64,000 bases of DNA from Stercorarius parasiticus (lineage: Eukaryota > Chordata > Aves > Charadriiformes > Stercorariidae), in contig VWZL01002050.1 of NCBI GenBank assembly GCA_013396915.1, forward strand, positions 62,001 to 126,000, read 5' to 3'. The notes beneath the pieces were generated by a model. The model was not told the DNA's origin, made no database searches, and saw nothing but the letters and a program-made list of their open reading frames with translations. Numbering within the stretch: the stretch's first letter is position 1; the number at the start of each line of letters is the position of its first letter. Below are positions 13,845 to 26,600 of the stretch, in pieces. The position numbers were made by a program, and so were the translations under genes.

Positions 13845-13960
13845 GAAAGATTTAGGTGGGAAGAGACCTCTCCGGAGCTCTGTATTCCAAGCCCCTGCTC
13901 ATACTAGGGCTACCTTTGTGGTTACATCAGGTTGTTCTTGCGCTAAACCAGGCTGCCTAA
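13845..13960 (-). mobile_element. CR1 LINE fragment, decayed
   Basis: A diverged piece of the same older CR1 type: AGGTGGGAAGAGACCTCTCC, then CCAAGCCCCTGCTCATACTAG, then ACATCAGGTTGTTC. Together these are the usual order of the reverse-complement 3' end. Edges are approximate. Confidence 0.55.
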
Positions 13961-14679
13961 AAAGACAAGAGCAGTTCCTTCAAGCATGCTTTTATGAATC
14001 CACTCCATTTTTGGAAGTTGCATTATTAATTCAAGAATCCATTTTTAAATGCTGCTTTTGCAATCAATTAAATATTCCATTTTCTAAATGACAAGTAAAA
14101 AAATGCTTAATTCACTATTTCCTAACAAAATAAAATGTAAATTAAGTATCTGAATTAATGCATGTTATCACTGTACAGTGCTTGTATAAATGTGAATAGA
14201 TTAACATATCCACCAAGTTAAAATGAGTGCCAATTTTAATGTAAAGTCTATATTTATCAGCATATTCACATAGCTCTCAGCCAGTGACAGTAAACCTACT
14301 GAAATAAAGTTCAACTGCAGAATGAAGATTATTTAACCCGTGATTAAAGTAAGGAATTCGTATCATTTTGGTTTAAATCGGCACACTCTCTAATGCTTTT
14401 GTCGGTGGAGATGGAGATCTCAGCCCTGCTCTGAGCGGGCTGGTACCCACATCCCTTCACACAGGGCCGTTGCTAACAGGGTGAAGGTGTTGGGCTCTTG
14501 GAGTAGTTTCTTCCTTCTTTGTGGAAGACCTAGAGCTGAAATGGAAGAGGACCTTTACTTGGCCGCTGTGCAATGGCTCTGATGGCTTCTTGGCTGGGCT
14601 GTCCGCTTTTCCGTTAGTACCAGATGGCAGCTGATCTTAGCAGCCCAGGAACGCTCCTGAGATGCACCTCCACACTGGG

Positions 14680-15477
14680 TGTCACGTCCCACTCTCAGGA
14701 AAGAGGGGGCTAAGTGACTTCAGATTCGTAAATTCCCAGCAGCACGGACTAAGGTGAGATAAATCTCAAGGTCCATATAGAAACATTTATTAGCTTCCCA
14801 AAATGATTAGTATAAGTCTTAACAAGTCCACGATAATTGGTTAGGTATATAACAAATGATGGCAAATGGTGAGGTGTGCATTGTGTTACTTAACAGGTAT
14901 AGGACAACTTATGGCAAGCGGTACTTAAGATTGTTACTTAACTCTAGGAGAAAAGAGAAACCAACGGGTAGAGAAAGGAAAAGACAGAGATAAAGAGATC
15001 ACCAGTCCTGGTTCCAGCATCTTTTTCAGGGAATCTTCCCAGGCATAATCTCCTTCTTTCTTGGAAAAATCTTCCCCGGTACGGTCTTCTTTCTTGGGAA
15101 GAATCTTCCCAGGCACTATCTTCTTCTTTTGTTTCTTCTTTGTTCCCCCTAGGGGCACTTATTTTCCCCTTTTATGTTTGCTGAATTAATCATGGTCCAC
15201 CCCACTTGCTGAGGACAGCCTCATCTCAGGTTTCTCCCTTCTCCCAGGTGACATGTAGCATGATTTGGGTGGAGAGACGAGTGCCATAGTCATACATGTT
15301 AAGCATGATCTCTATAATCTTCATTAGCATGTGCGGGGGTGTGCGCTTTCATATGCATTTTGCAGATAATGAAGCAAAGGTCACTCATCGGGCATAATGG
15401 CCTTGAGAACTGAGAACTAGCAAGCTCACCACACGAGTGGCAGAACTGTCCTGTCTTCACAAGACAGTTCTCCCACA
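14680..15477 (-). mobile_element. Solo long terminal repeat of an endogenous retrovirus
   Basis: Read on the minus strand, the element begins TGTGGGAGAAC at 15477 and ends GGGACGTGACA at 14680, giving TG..CA ends with a short TGT/ACA inverted terminal match. Inside, a TATA-like ATAAAAGGGG lies near 15176-15166 and an AATAAA at 14791-14786, in the correct order for promoter and poly(A) signal of an LTR of about 800 bases. Between them, three imperfect tandem repeats of about 33 bases (roughly 15030-15133) share the core AATCTTCCC. No gag, pol or env sequence flanks it, so it is a recombined solo copy. No clean target-site duplication is visible at these exact edges; CACACT occurs three bases inside or outside both ends. 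The class cannot be set from this alone. Confidence 0.65.
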
Positions 15478-16749
15478 CTTTCAGGCGCCAGAAGTGTTAG
15501 CCTTATTGGTTCTTTGAAGGCCAGGCCTGTATTATTTATTTCCTTGCGAGTGTTTGAGGCCTTCCATTGAAGGCTTGGAGGGCCTTCTGCCCCTCGTCAG
15601 GGAATTTACAGTTCGTCTCTTACGCTGGGGTAGGGACTGCTGTCTCAGTCAGCAGCTTCATTGTTCCACATGTCAGACTAACGCTGTTCCCATCTTCCAC
15701 CTCTCCTTGAGCTTCCCCCACCGGGATGTTTGATTTGTGGGCAGGCGGCTCAGCTCTGAAGCTGGTTTTACTTGTGACTTCACGGTCAGTGGTGGGGCCT
15801 GTGCTGTGCAGACAGACAGGGCCACCTGTCTGGGGGAGATCAGATGTACAACGGGTAGGGGGTTGTCGGTGGCCAGGGCTGTTTTAGCAGGGAGGCTCCT
15901 CGCTACTGTCCAGTGACTCATGTGAAGGGAGAAAATGTGCTCTTCCTTGATGCTGCGCCCTCATGTGAGACCCAGCAGTGTCACCAACAGAGCTGCAGCC
16001 AGCGCGCAGCAAGGGCACCTCTGCAAGCCCGAAGTTCCTGGGACCTGACAAATGATTCCTGGTTGCTGAGACCGGAGCAAAACCATATGCTGTGGGAACT
16101 GGGATCTGGCAAAAGAGTGAGCCCGGTGGGCGAGGAGAGAGAGGGGACCCCAAGGAGAGCTGGAGCCATTGCTGTTGGATGTTGTCATCCCTGGAATGGA
16201 GAGGGTAGAACTGTGATGGGCTTTGGATGACCTTCTCTACCAATTCACAGGGTTGCTCTTCTCTTAGGTGTGTATTTTCATAAAAGAAGGCACCACAGTT
16301 TTCCCTTTCCTTTGGTGCTCTCGAAGGAATACGTAACCTGGTGTGTCCCAGGGGCTCTGTTGGCCCCATCCTTAGTCTGCCCTAACAGCTACATAAGCAG
16401 AACTGCTCACAGCCCCCTCCATAAGCAAAGAGCCTAGCATTTATTTTCTAGAAAAACACTGATATACAAACATATTTCAGTTAACAGCACCATTATGGCT
16501 GTACGTGTACTCTGATTTTTTTCACTCCAGCTAACATGAGAAAACAGATTCAGGTATTTTTACCAAGATTTCCTTTCTGAAATCACTTTTTTCCCCCCGT
16601 AACAGGTGGTTTCTGAAGCATTTTTCTGTCATCTCTGCTAACATTTCAAGTTATTTAAGACACGTGCTTTCTAGGGATCCTGCTTGACAAGGCACTGAGT
16701 CTGGAATTCATACCTAATCTTTGTAGCCTTCATCTTCGTGAGTTTCTTC
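15478..16749. other. Intergenic DNA, no gene recognised
   Basis: Unique-looking sequence between the solo LTR and the next CR1 copy. Open frames of up to about 160 codons occur on both strands but overlap each other and show no family motif, so I read them as chance. Confidence 0.4.
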
Positions 16750-17877
16750 TCAGCTGCAGCAAGGCTTTTGACACAGTCTCCCGTTACATCCTCATAGGTA
16801 AGCTTAGGAAGTGTGGGTTAGGCGAGTGGACAGGGAGGTGGGTTCAGAACTGGCTGAATGGCAGAGCTCAGAGGGTTGTGATCAGTGGTGCAGAGTCTAG
16901 TTGGAGGCCTGTAGCTAGCAGTGTTCATCAGGGGGCCAGTCTTGTTCAACACATTCATCAATGACCTGGATGAGGGGAGAGAGTGCACCCTCAGTAAGTC
17001 TGCTGATGGCACAAAACTGGGAAAAGTGGCTGATACACCAGAAGGCCGTGACGCCGTTCAGTGAGACTTGGACAGGATGGAGAGTTGGGCAGAGAAGAAC
17101 ATAATGAAGTTCAACAAGGGCAAGTGCAGGGTCCTGCACCTGGAGAGGAATAACCCCGTGTACCAGTACAGGTTGGGGACTGACCTGCTGGAAAGCAGGA
17201 CTGCGGAGAAGGACCAGCGAGTCCCGTGGACACCAAGTTGACCGTGAGCCAGCAATGTGACCTTGTGGCCAAGAAGACCCATGGTCTCCTGGGGTGCATT
17301 AAAAAGAGCATGGCCAGCAGGTCAAGGGAGGTCATCCTCCCCCTCTACTCTGCCTTGGTGAGGCCGCATCTGGAGTACTGTGTCCAGTTCTGGGCTCCCC
17401 GTTTCAAGACAAGGAGAGTCCAGCAGAGGGCTACGAAGATGATGAAGGGAATGGAGCACCTCTCTTGTAAGGAAAGGCTGAGAGACTTGGGTCTGTTTAG
17501 GCTGGAGAAGACTGAGAGGGGATCTCATCAATGCTTATAAATACCTAAAGGGCAGATGTCAAGAGGATGGGGCCAGACTCTTCTCAGTGGTGCCCAGTGA
17601 CAGGACAAGGGGCAATGGGCACAAACTGGAACACAGGAAATTCCATCTCAACATGAGGAAAAAATTCTTTACTTGGAGGGCGACAGAGCACTGGAACAGG
17701 CTGCCCAGAGAGGTGGTGGAGTCTCCTTCTCTGGAGAGATTCAAAACCTACCTGGATGCGTTCCTGTCCAGCCTGCTCCAGGTGAACCTGCTTTGGCAGG
17801 GGGGTTGGACTAGATGGTCTCCAGAGGTCCCTTCCAACCCCTACCATTCTGTGATTCTGTGATGCTCTGATTCTGTG
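16750..17877 (+). mobile_element. CR1 LINE, about 1.1 kb, defective reverse transcriptase
   Basis: A longer forward CR1 copy. It starts inside the reverse-transcriptase domain (AAGGCTTTTGACACAGTCTC, translated KAFDTVS) and runs through the [10 protein letters not shown] and [14 protein letters not shown] blocks of the ORF2 C-terminus to the terminal CATTCTGTGATTCTGTGATG. The catalytic FADD motif reads SADG, and the frame is broken by stops and frameshifts, so it is dead. The copy is 5'-truncated. Confidence 0.92.
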
Positions 17878-20699
17878 AAGCAGCAATATAACCCTTGCAG
17901 CAGAGAAAGAAGGGTCTGTGAGCCATGGTCCTGGGGTTTTCAAGGGTTTTTCAGACATTTCTGCTGGTGGTGGAGTTTGTGGTGGAACATGCAGATAGGA
18001 AAATGCTGAGAAAAAGATGAGGTATTGAAAACAACAACAAGAGTGACTTGGACGGGGAGCTTGTCTGCTGAAGGGTGGTCCCTCACAAATCAGACAGGCC
18101 TTTCCAAAGCTCAGAATCAACACGGCAATTGGATAGCAACATGGAAAATACAGCTCCTTTCCTTGTAACAGCAGCGAGTTGTGATCCTGCTGCTACGTGT
18201 CCCAACTGCTGGGCTCAGGCAGGCAGTAGGCCTGGGGGTTACAGCTGTGGACATCGGCCCGCCGAGCTCCAGCTCGCACAGCAGCACCGTATGCAGAAAA
18301 CGCCGTTTTGCGGTGGCTCTGAAAACAAGGCTGCAAATCTGCTCCAGTGCACGAATTATACAGCTTGTACTGCACCATCGGTGGTACAGCCTTACAGGTG
18401 CCAAGTTAACCCTCAGAAATCAGAAAATACCGTAATTAACATCACCCCTGTGCTGCGCATTGCTGACCACTGCAATTGCTCAATGCCACAGTAGGGAGTA
18501 GACTCCACATTGATGTGTCCTGTCAGAACTACTGTTCCTCCTGTCCTCACCCCTCTCCCAAAGATGACTTCTTTTTTTGCAGAACCTTACAACAGGAGAG
18601 CCCCATAGCCAGCTGGCACAAACCTAGCCGAACAGCACAGCAGTTTCTTCTGCACTCGCAGTCTCCCAGCCCTGCCGGGTACACGCCACAGAGTAGCTGG
18701 CTCCTCCACATGCTTGTGGTCCTTCCCTGAAGGAATTTGACAACCTGAACCAAATCCAGGGTATGCCACAGTGCATGAGAAGTGCTAAGTAGGCAAGCTG
18801 TCCTCACATCACTAACCGCCTTCTTTCCAAATACACAGTAGCTCCCCATAGAGCGTCAACCAAGGATGACTTCTTTGACAGCTCCTTCAACTTCTGCCTC
18901 GTGCTTGAGTTCTCAGTGTACATCCAGGGACTCTGGTCCATTCGTTCTTGTTTCCTGTTTTCATATGCCATAAATCGCTTGCTGGCACATGTAGACACAG
19001 GCCGTGTAGCCGGCACCTGCCACACATTAATAACACTGTGTGACACGCCATGTCGGCATGCTTTCCTGGGTCATGCCTTTCCATCAGCCACTGAGGTCAG
19101 CACTGAGTTCCCCTGGGAAGTTGCTCAAGTCAGGACAACAGAAATCAGCCTGGGCTCTCTTGTTATGGGGGAGCAGAGAGGATTAAGAGAGCTGGGGAGC
19201 TGAAGGCCCTGGAGGTGTCTAAAATCAGCTAATAAGCAACATGTTTCAAGCTAAGCCATGGCAGACTAGGAATTGGCTACAATTTGCAAGCCCCAGCAGC
19301 GCCACCTATTTTAATGTGAGTGGCTAGAGCTAGCTGGAAAAATGTCTCCTGCTCACCATGTGGCTAAGAAGCTGCAGAAACACCCTAAAATTCATCACTG
19401 CTGTTAAATGGTCAGGCTTCAGGCTTCTTGAAAGCATTACCTTCCAACAAGGCACCTTAGAGCAGACTACAGCTTGTCTCCTGCGAGGACCCGCAGAGCT
19501 ACGTGCTGTTGCCAGACACCTTTTTAAGGTCCCACACGGCTGCAGAGATTCGAGCTTTCACCTTGATAGGTGAAATTCAAGCTTTCACCTTGATGGGCAG
19601 GCAGGCGACGTGTCAGCCCTGCCACCGCAGCGCTCTCTGCAGCCGTGGCATGCAGCGGCGCTGCTGGAATTCCCTCCGGGATTTGCCAGAGAAGCTACTT
19701 CTTTGGCAGTCAAAGACTTTACCTGCTTTTGCCTATGGCTCCCCTGCGGCTCTGCAAGGGTGTCCTGTCACAGGCGGGCGGAGGCCGTGGGGTGTTGGGC
19801 CGGGCATGCGGAGCTGCTGTGCCCGCCTGCGTTTTGCTTACGGCTGCGGTTCTTGGAGCGAAGCTGCTGCGCCAAGCGTTTTCTTTCCAGCCACCCCCCA
19901 CAGCTGCTTCCCCGTGATGGTTATGGTCAGGAAAGTGTCCAGCCGCAGGAAGCGCTGTGTCGGCTGCTTCTCCACACGTGGATGCACACGCGGGATGCTG
20001 CATCTGTGCCCGGAGCTTCAGTCTCCGCAGTAAGAGCCGGGCATGGGCACAGACACGGTCACGGGCCACGGGCCACGGTGGTGTGGGTGTCCCTCAACAT
20101 CAGCCCTGGGGACTTCTGTGCTGGTGGTCCTAAGCCTCTTTCGCTGTCACCGTTCGCCCTGCTCGGGGCAGAGGAAGACCTGCCGGTGCTCCCGTGACTC
20201 GCTGGGTGTTCAAAAGGTGGCATGGCTGCCCGGGAGAGATCAAGCCATCTTCCCACCATGTCCTGAAGCAAGGTGGTGCTGGGATGCTCAGGAGGGAGGC
20301 ACGGGGTGTGTGTCTCAATCCTCCACAGGTGGAACAGATTTTTGTCCCCTTTCTCCTGCAGAAGAGCAGAAAACACTTTGGGGGGCAAGGTACCCCCAAG
20401 GTACCACTTTTGGGGTACCCTCAGCCTGGGGATAGCCTGGCCAGGCCTCAAATGCTGTCACAGGTTGTTGCCAGCCCACCACTGTGTCCCCGAGCAGAGG
20501 GGGAAGCTCCCAGCTTGTCTCCTGCTCCTCCCGCATGCCTTGTCTCCATTTCCCTGGCTTCTTCCTTCCTCCTGGGGTGCCCGTCGCCCCTCATACCCCC
20601 ACAGGCACGAGCCCCCATCTCCCCGGCGCCCCAACTGTGATGCCATCCCCTTCTCATTCCGCTGCCGCCAGGGCTGCCGTGCTGGGGACTGGGGCAGAC
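17878..20699. other. Intergenic DNA upstream of ACRBP
   Basis: No transposon or gene is recognised here. GC content and CpG frequency rise from about 19.6 kb towards the ACRBP start, which fits a promoter region. Several long overlapping open frames there (up to 195 codons near 19610-20197) have no recognisable domain and probably reflect high GC. No TATA box is evident. Confidence 0.4.
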
Positions 20700-23600
20700 A
20701 TGGCGAGGTTGCCCTGCCTGATGGGTGAGTGACACCTGTCCCCAACACTCTCCCAGGGCCACGGCAGAGNGGAGAGGAGAGGGCCCAGCTGAAGGTGAAG
20801 GAGGGAAAGGAGAGGATGGAGGGATGTCACCATGGAGGGGTACAGAGAGCCAGGTGTGGCAGAGGGGGCAGAGGGGCCTACCAGGCAGGTGAGGCTGGCG
20901 TTTTGTGGGGAAAAAACCAACCAACCAAACAAACAAAAAAAACAAACAAAAAACGAAACACTCCCTCCCCCAAACCAAAACAACTGTCACCCAACCCAGA
21001 AAAACCACCAACTTCCAATTTTTTTTTATTTCTTCCTTATTTTTCTTTTCCTTTTCTTTTCTTTTCTCTTTTTCTTTTCTTCTTTTCTTTTCTTTTCTTT
21101 TCTTTTCTTTTCTTTTCTTTTCTTTTCTTTTCTTTTCTTTTCTTTTCTTTTCTTTTCTTTTCTTCTCTTCTCTTCTCTTTTCCTTTATTTATTCTTTTTT
21201 ATTTTCTTCTTCTTGTCCTGTTTTCTTTTTTCCCATTCTTTTTCTCTTTTTTTCTACCCCCCCTCCTTTTTTTTTTTCCTGCTTTTTTATTCTTTTTCCC
21301 CCTTTTTCCCCAGCATTCCTGATTCCCCCAGGGCCCTGCATCCCCAGGTGATGGAGGGAGACCTCTTCCCAGCACCCTGCTCAGTACCAGCAGATGGGAG
21401 CGGGCCGCCCCACCAGCTACTCTTTCGTTTCCACCCACCGCTTGCTCCTGTTAAGGGGGGATTAATCACAGCCTGCCTTCTCCACCAGGGCTGCTGACCT
21501 TGCTGATGTCCTCTGTTGCTCCAGTGGTGACTCCCACTCCGGGCAGCCCCCTATCAGACAGAGAATACCGCTTCTTCTTTGCCAGCCTGCATCCCCCTTG
21601 GAAGGCAGATACGGCCTGTCAGGTGCGCCAGGCACGTGGCTGCCTCAGCCCCGACATCCTGCAGCTGGACCAGGAGGAGAACCACGGCCGTGTCCCCGAA
21701 GGTAGGGGCATCACCCCACCTCCAAAGGGCAGAGGCGGGCATCGCACCAGCTGGAGCAGTGCTGGCTGCTTCTCTGCCCCGAAATGTCACAGGATGGCGG
21801 GAATGGTGGTGGGATGGGCCATTTTGGGGTCTCTAGCCCAAAGTTTGGCTTGGAGCAGGGCACTGCCAGCACTAGAGCACCGTGTCTTTGCGCAAGGGAG
21901 TTTGGTTTTGTGGACTCTCTGGGCACCTCTTCCAGTGCTGCACTGCTTTCCTGGACAAAATAGCTTCTCCTAATCATAGAATCATAGAATGGTTTGGGTT
22001 GGAAGGGACCTTAAAAATCATCTAGTTCCAATCCCCTGCCATGGGCAGCAACACCTTTCATTAGACCAGGTTGCTCAAAGCCCCATCCAGCCTGGTCTTG
22101 AACGCTTCCAGGGACGGGGCATCCACAGCTTCTCTGGGCAACCTGTTCCAGTGCCTCACCACCATCACAGTGAAAAATTTCTTCTTGATATCTAATCTAA
22201 ATCTACCCTCTTCCAGTTTAAAACCATTACCCCTCGTCCTATCACTACAGGCCCTTCTAAAAAGTCCATCTCCAGCTTTCTTGTAGGGCCCCTTTAAGCA
22301 CTGGAAGGCTGCTATAAGGTCTCCCTGGAGCCTTCTCTTCTCCAGGCTGAACAAGCCCAACACTCTCAGCCTGTCTTCATAGGAGAGGTGCTCCAGCCCG
22401 CTGATAGTCTTTGTGGCCCTCTTCTGGACCCACTCTTACGAGTCCATGTCCTTCTTGTGCTGAGGACTCCAAAGCTGGATGCAGTACTCCAGGTGGGGTC
22501 CCACCAGAGCAGAGCAGAGGAGGAGAATCACCTCCCTCAGCCTGCTGGTCATGCTTCTTTTGATGCAGCCCAGGATACGGTTGACCTTATGTACTGCAAG
22601 CACACATGGCTGGCTCATGTTGATGGCCAGTCCAAGCAGGAATTTGTAGGGTTTTTTTTCCTCTTGTGTTGTCTGGCACCACCAAGAAGAGTTTGACAAG
22701 TCTTCTTGCTCTTTTCCTTCAGGTCCATGTGGGCTGCTGTTAACTCACCTCCCCACCTCCTCTTCACCCAAGCTGAAGAAACGCAGCTGCCCCAGCCACT
22801 CTTCAGGGGTCACAGGCTGAAAGCCATGGCCATTTTGATGGCCCCTCACTGATCTCTTCAGTTTCTCCACATCTCTGTTGGTGGGGTGGCAGAGGAAAAA
22901 AAAATAGCCACAGTTTTCTGAAGCTCACTGAAGCTCATCATCTCTTCCTAACAGTTCATTTTACAACCTCACCAGCTCCTTCCAGCTTGATGTAGGGTTT
23001 AATGCAGCAGCTTGGCTCATGGGCTCTCATGGGCCTTTAAGAAAGCTTGAGCTGATAAGCTGCTTTTTTAAGTGTTTAACATTTCAGGAGCCAAGACACA
23101 TCCCAGTTCAGAAAGCGCCATAGCAACAGCACCCTTTAAATCTCTGCAATCATACTTTCCCTGCACCCCTGCACCAGAGAATTTAAGTGGCGTAATTATA
23201 TCTGTGCAGCTGAAAAACTTGGGACTACTTCTGTTGTATTTTTCTTCAGAGGAAAAAAAATAGGAACAATTTTCTCATAAAAAAATATGTCTTTATATTT
23301 AGCTATGAACGTCAATGAACTGAATGATCAGCCAAGTGTGCTTATTTGGACTGCAGCTTGAGGGCAAATATTTCTTGCTTGTTTCTGCAGCTGTGTCAGG
23401 GGAACCGGTCCCACCCCACATCACCAGACCCAGGGATGGGTCCTGGGCTTCTCCCTTGCTTGTGTGGGCACCTGCAGTCCATGATGCCGTGGCACTAGGT
23501 GCACCCAGGGGCTATCCCTTGTTCCTCTCCTGGTGATGCCCAGCACCCTGGCACTGCTCTTTGGCATATCCAGCCAGGCTCCCATTGCTGCTGCCTTCAG

Positions 23601-26600
23601 AGGTTCAGCTGCCAAGAGCAGGAGCATCTGGGAATGCCAGGAGATGGGACAATTTTGCAGGCTGCCCTCTTTGCTGTCTTTTCCTCCATCCCTCCACCTG
23701 ACAGACCCATCCGGCAGACTTTATTCCCATCCACGTTCCCTTTCTTTCAGTTTTGGGGCTATTTTGGCACGTGTTGTGGCCAGGCTGAGAGACCGGTTGG
23801 ACGTGTCAGAGCATGTGCCCTCACATGTTTTGTCTTTACTGTCCTTGGAGCTAAATGGCAGTCCTGTCTACATCCAAATAGTCATGAGTATTAATTGTGC
23901 CTCTTCAAGTGTGGTGCTACGGAAAGCAGTTACCTTGTGTTTTAAACAGGGCAAGCCTACACGTAACCTTTCAACCCTCTTTGTTGTGGAAGATGAAAGT
24001 CAGGAGAATGTTTCCTGATGAGTATATGCAAATATCTTGGCTGGCTCCATCTTTTAGTGACGATGCAGTTGTTAATTAATTGCCCTCCCCAGGCTGGGAG
24101 CTCCTGCAGGTGGAATTGGCCACAAAGCCCAAGGGGGTGGATTCCTGACATCCAGCAGAAGCTGTAGCTGTTTGCAGCAAACACATGGACAGGAGGAGCA
24201 GAGGAAAGGAGGAAAAGATCATATTGATTAAACTAAGCAGCTGGTGCTGGGAAGGGCTCCCCTTGGCAGGAAGGTCAGAGGATTCAAAGAAAGATATTTC
24301 CATAGGGCAGATGAGCTGAGAGAAAAGAGGAGATGGGAATCAGTGCTACAGGACGGAAGCTGCTCATCAGGCCATGCCATCAGCATTCAGCAGGCTGCGG
24401 AAGAGCTGAGCCACGTTGAAAATCAAGAGACCAGCAAAGAGATCCGCTGGGAAACTTTATCTGTGTCAAATTTTTTTTTTCGACTTCCGAGATGTTGGAA
24501 GAAAAATGTACTTTTCTTCTCCCCCCACCCCAAAATGGAAAGTTTCTGTGTCATCCTAGGCATGGTTTGTGACAGGACCCAAGCCTGGCCTGGTATACAC
24601 CGCTGGTGATGCAGTCCTGGACCAGGAGAGCCAGGCTAACGCTGGCGTTAGCAAATGTTTGGGCTTCCTCCCTTGCCCAACAGCACCAATGCTCCTTTGC
24701 AAGCAGTGACTGTGTGGTGGAGTGAAATGCTGCAGCTCCCAGTCCATTGCACTGGCCGAGTCTGTGTCCCTCACGTCCTGGAGGGATTTCATAGACCATC
24801 ACCAAAGGACAGGACGGGGGGTCTGGTTTGTTCCCTACAAGGTCGGGCATTCTTCTGGGCTAGGATCCTGGTGGATACCTGAAATTCTACTTTTGCTGGT
24901 GAATCCGTATGCTCAACACAAGAGAAGGAGCATATACAGTGTAAAAGATGGTGTACAAGCAACTGAGAGACCAGTGATATCCCACCACTAACTTCCTCTG
25001 TCTCAGCCAGCGCTTGACCCATTCGGTGTGTCCAAAGGGCTGGCTGTGCCAGCTGGGCCATGCACCCCCAGAGCAGAGGGAGCACAAGATTACCACCCCC
25101 TCCCCAGATCTCCCAGGGTTTTCGGCTCTCCTGCATGGTCTCATCTACCCTGCGATCAGTGCAGGAAGAGCTGCAGCTTTTCAACCAGTATCGTCGGCAT
25201 TGCTGGTCAAGACTATGGTACACGTGTGTAGAGGCACAGGCTTTGCCAGCAGCATCTTGGCCCTATGGACTTTCCTCCATCCCCTGCACGGCTGGAATCA
25301 CTGTCAAACTATGTTGCCCTGAAGAGTTTGTCTACTCTGGTGTTCCCAGGCCCAATCTGGCCATATTTTTAACCCACCACATCATTACTTGCCTTTTTTT
25401 TTTTTTTTAAATCCTTCAAAGGCTAATAACAGAGTCCTTATCAGATCCTGGAAACAGGTTTGGGTCCCTGTAACGGGAAAGATAACTGTGTGAAAAAAGG
25501 GCGGAGGGAAGAACTGAAACTCTGGATGGTTTGGAGGGAAAGTGCGTGTGACACCTGGGATCGGGAGGTGTAACAGCACAGGGCTGTCATCTCCACTTGG
25601 GGGCAGACAGCTTTGACTTTCCCTTCAACCGCAAGCCGCTCTGAAAACAGCCATCCGAGAAGTCCCTGTCTCTTCTTGTGCCCAGGCCAAGGGGGCAGAT
25701 GCCTAAACCCGTGGTCTGTCCCCATCCCGCGTCTTCCTCTCACCCCTCTCCAGGACCGGTCTGCTCTGACTTCCCAGAGGCGCCCTGGTTTCAGACCTTC
25801 TGCCAGTTCGCCCAGTACCGCTGCTTCAAACGCCAGTTCTACGCCAAGGTGGAGAGCGGGATTCGGGATGGGGGCGGGAATATCTCTTAGGAGATGGGAG
25901 GGGTGAGGAGGAAGGGAAGATAACGCAGCCGGAGGTGTGTTTCTCCCTCTCTCCTCCACCCAGCGAATCCCATGTCTGAGGTTGTCTCCTCCAAAACACT
26001 TTCTCCTCCTGACAGAGCGACCCCACACTGTGGGGTCCTGGGAAAGGGGCGAAAGCTTCCCTACAGAAGAAGGTATGGCTGCATCACCTGCTGGTCTCCT
26101 GTAGCTACTCCTGCCCCCCAGCAGCTCTCTGGCTGGCCTCAAAAAGGTGCCCTGAGCCCCCCCATCCTTCTCTCTCCCCAGCTCCAGGGCAGGCTTCTCT
26201 CTCTGCCCTGCTGCACGACAGCATGGACTCTTTCCTGAAGTACTCCTATGCACTGTCGAGTCAGAAACTGCTTCCGAGGAAGATCCCCCTGGCCAAGCCA
26301 GGGATGCTGAGACCCCCGCAGCACAGGGGGCTGACTGTGCCCCCACCGACTGTGCCGGTCCCAGCTCGTCCTGCCCCCTCACCTCCCAGTCTGGGATCCC
26401 CTGCCCAGGCAGAGAAATCCTGGGAGCAACGCCTACAGAACAGCGTCTGGCAGCTGATCCACTTGGCCCTCTCCTTGGAGAGATCCCTGGACACCAAGGG
26501 CTCTTCTCCGGACTCCATCACCAAGTCAAAGCCAGGGGACACATCAGGCAGCGCCAAGGAGGGGGTGCAGGAAAAAGACCCCCGTGGCAGGTGAGGGGAA

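Noticed and set aside
19556..19575. Short hairpin TTTCACC-TTGATA-GGTGAAA
   Set aside because: A 7-base stem in unique intergenic DNA; expected by chance in a window of this size.
19610..20197. 195-codon forward open frame, with others overlapping on both strands
   Set aside because: High GC makes stop codons rare here; the predicted proteins have no recognisable domain and several frames are open at once. It probably reflects the ACRBP upstream region.
20832..20888. Alternative ACRBP first exon starting ATGGAGGGG with a GTGAGG donor
   Set aside because: It ends in phase 0, which does not fit exon 2, and the peptide is not hydrophobic. The 20700-20724 exon fits in phase and gives a good signal peptide.
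25441..26382. 313-codon minus-strand frame, one of the longest in the window
   Set aside because: It is the antisense shadow of ACRBP exons 3-5, which have matching splice sites and homology on the plus strand.
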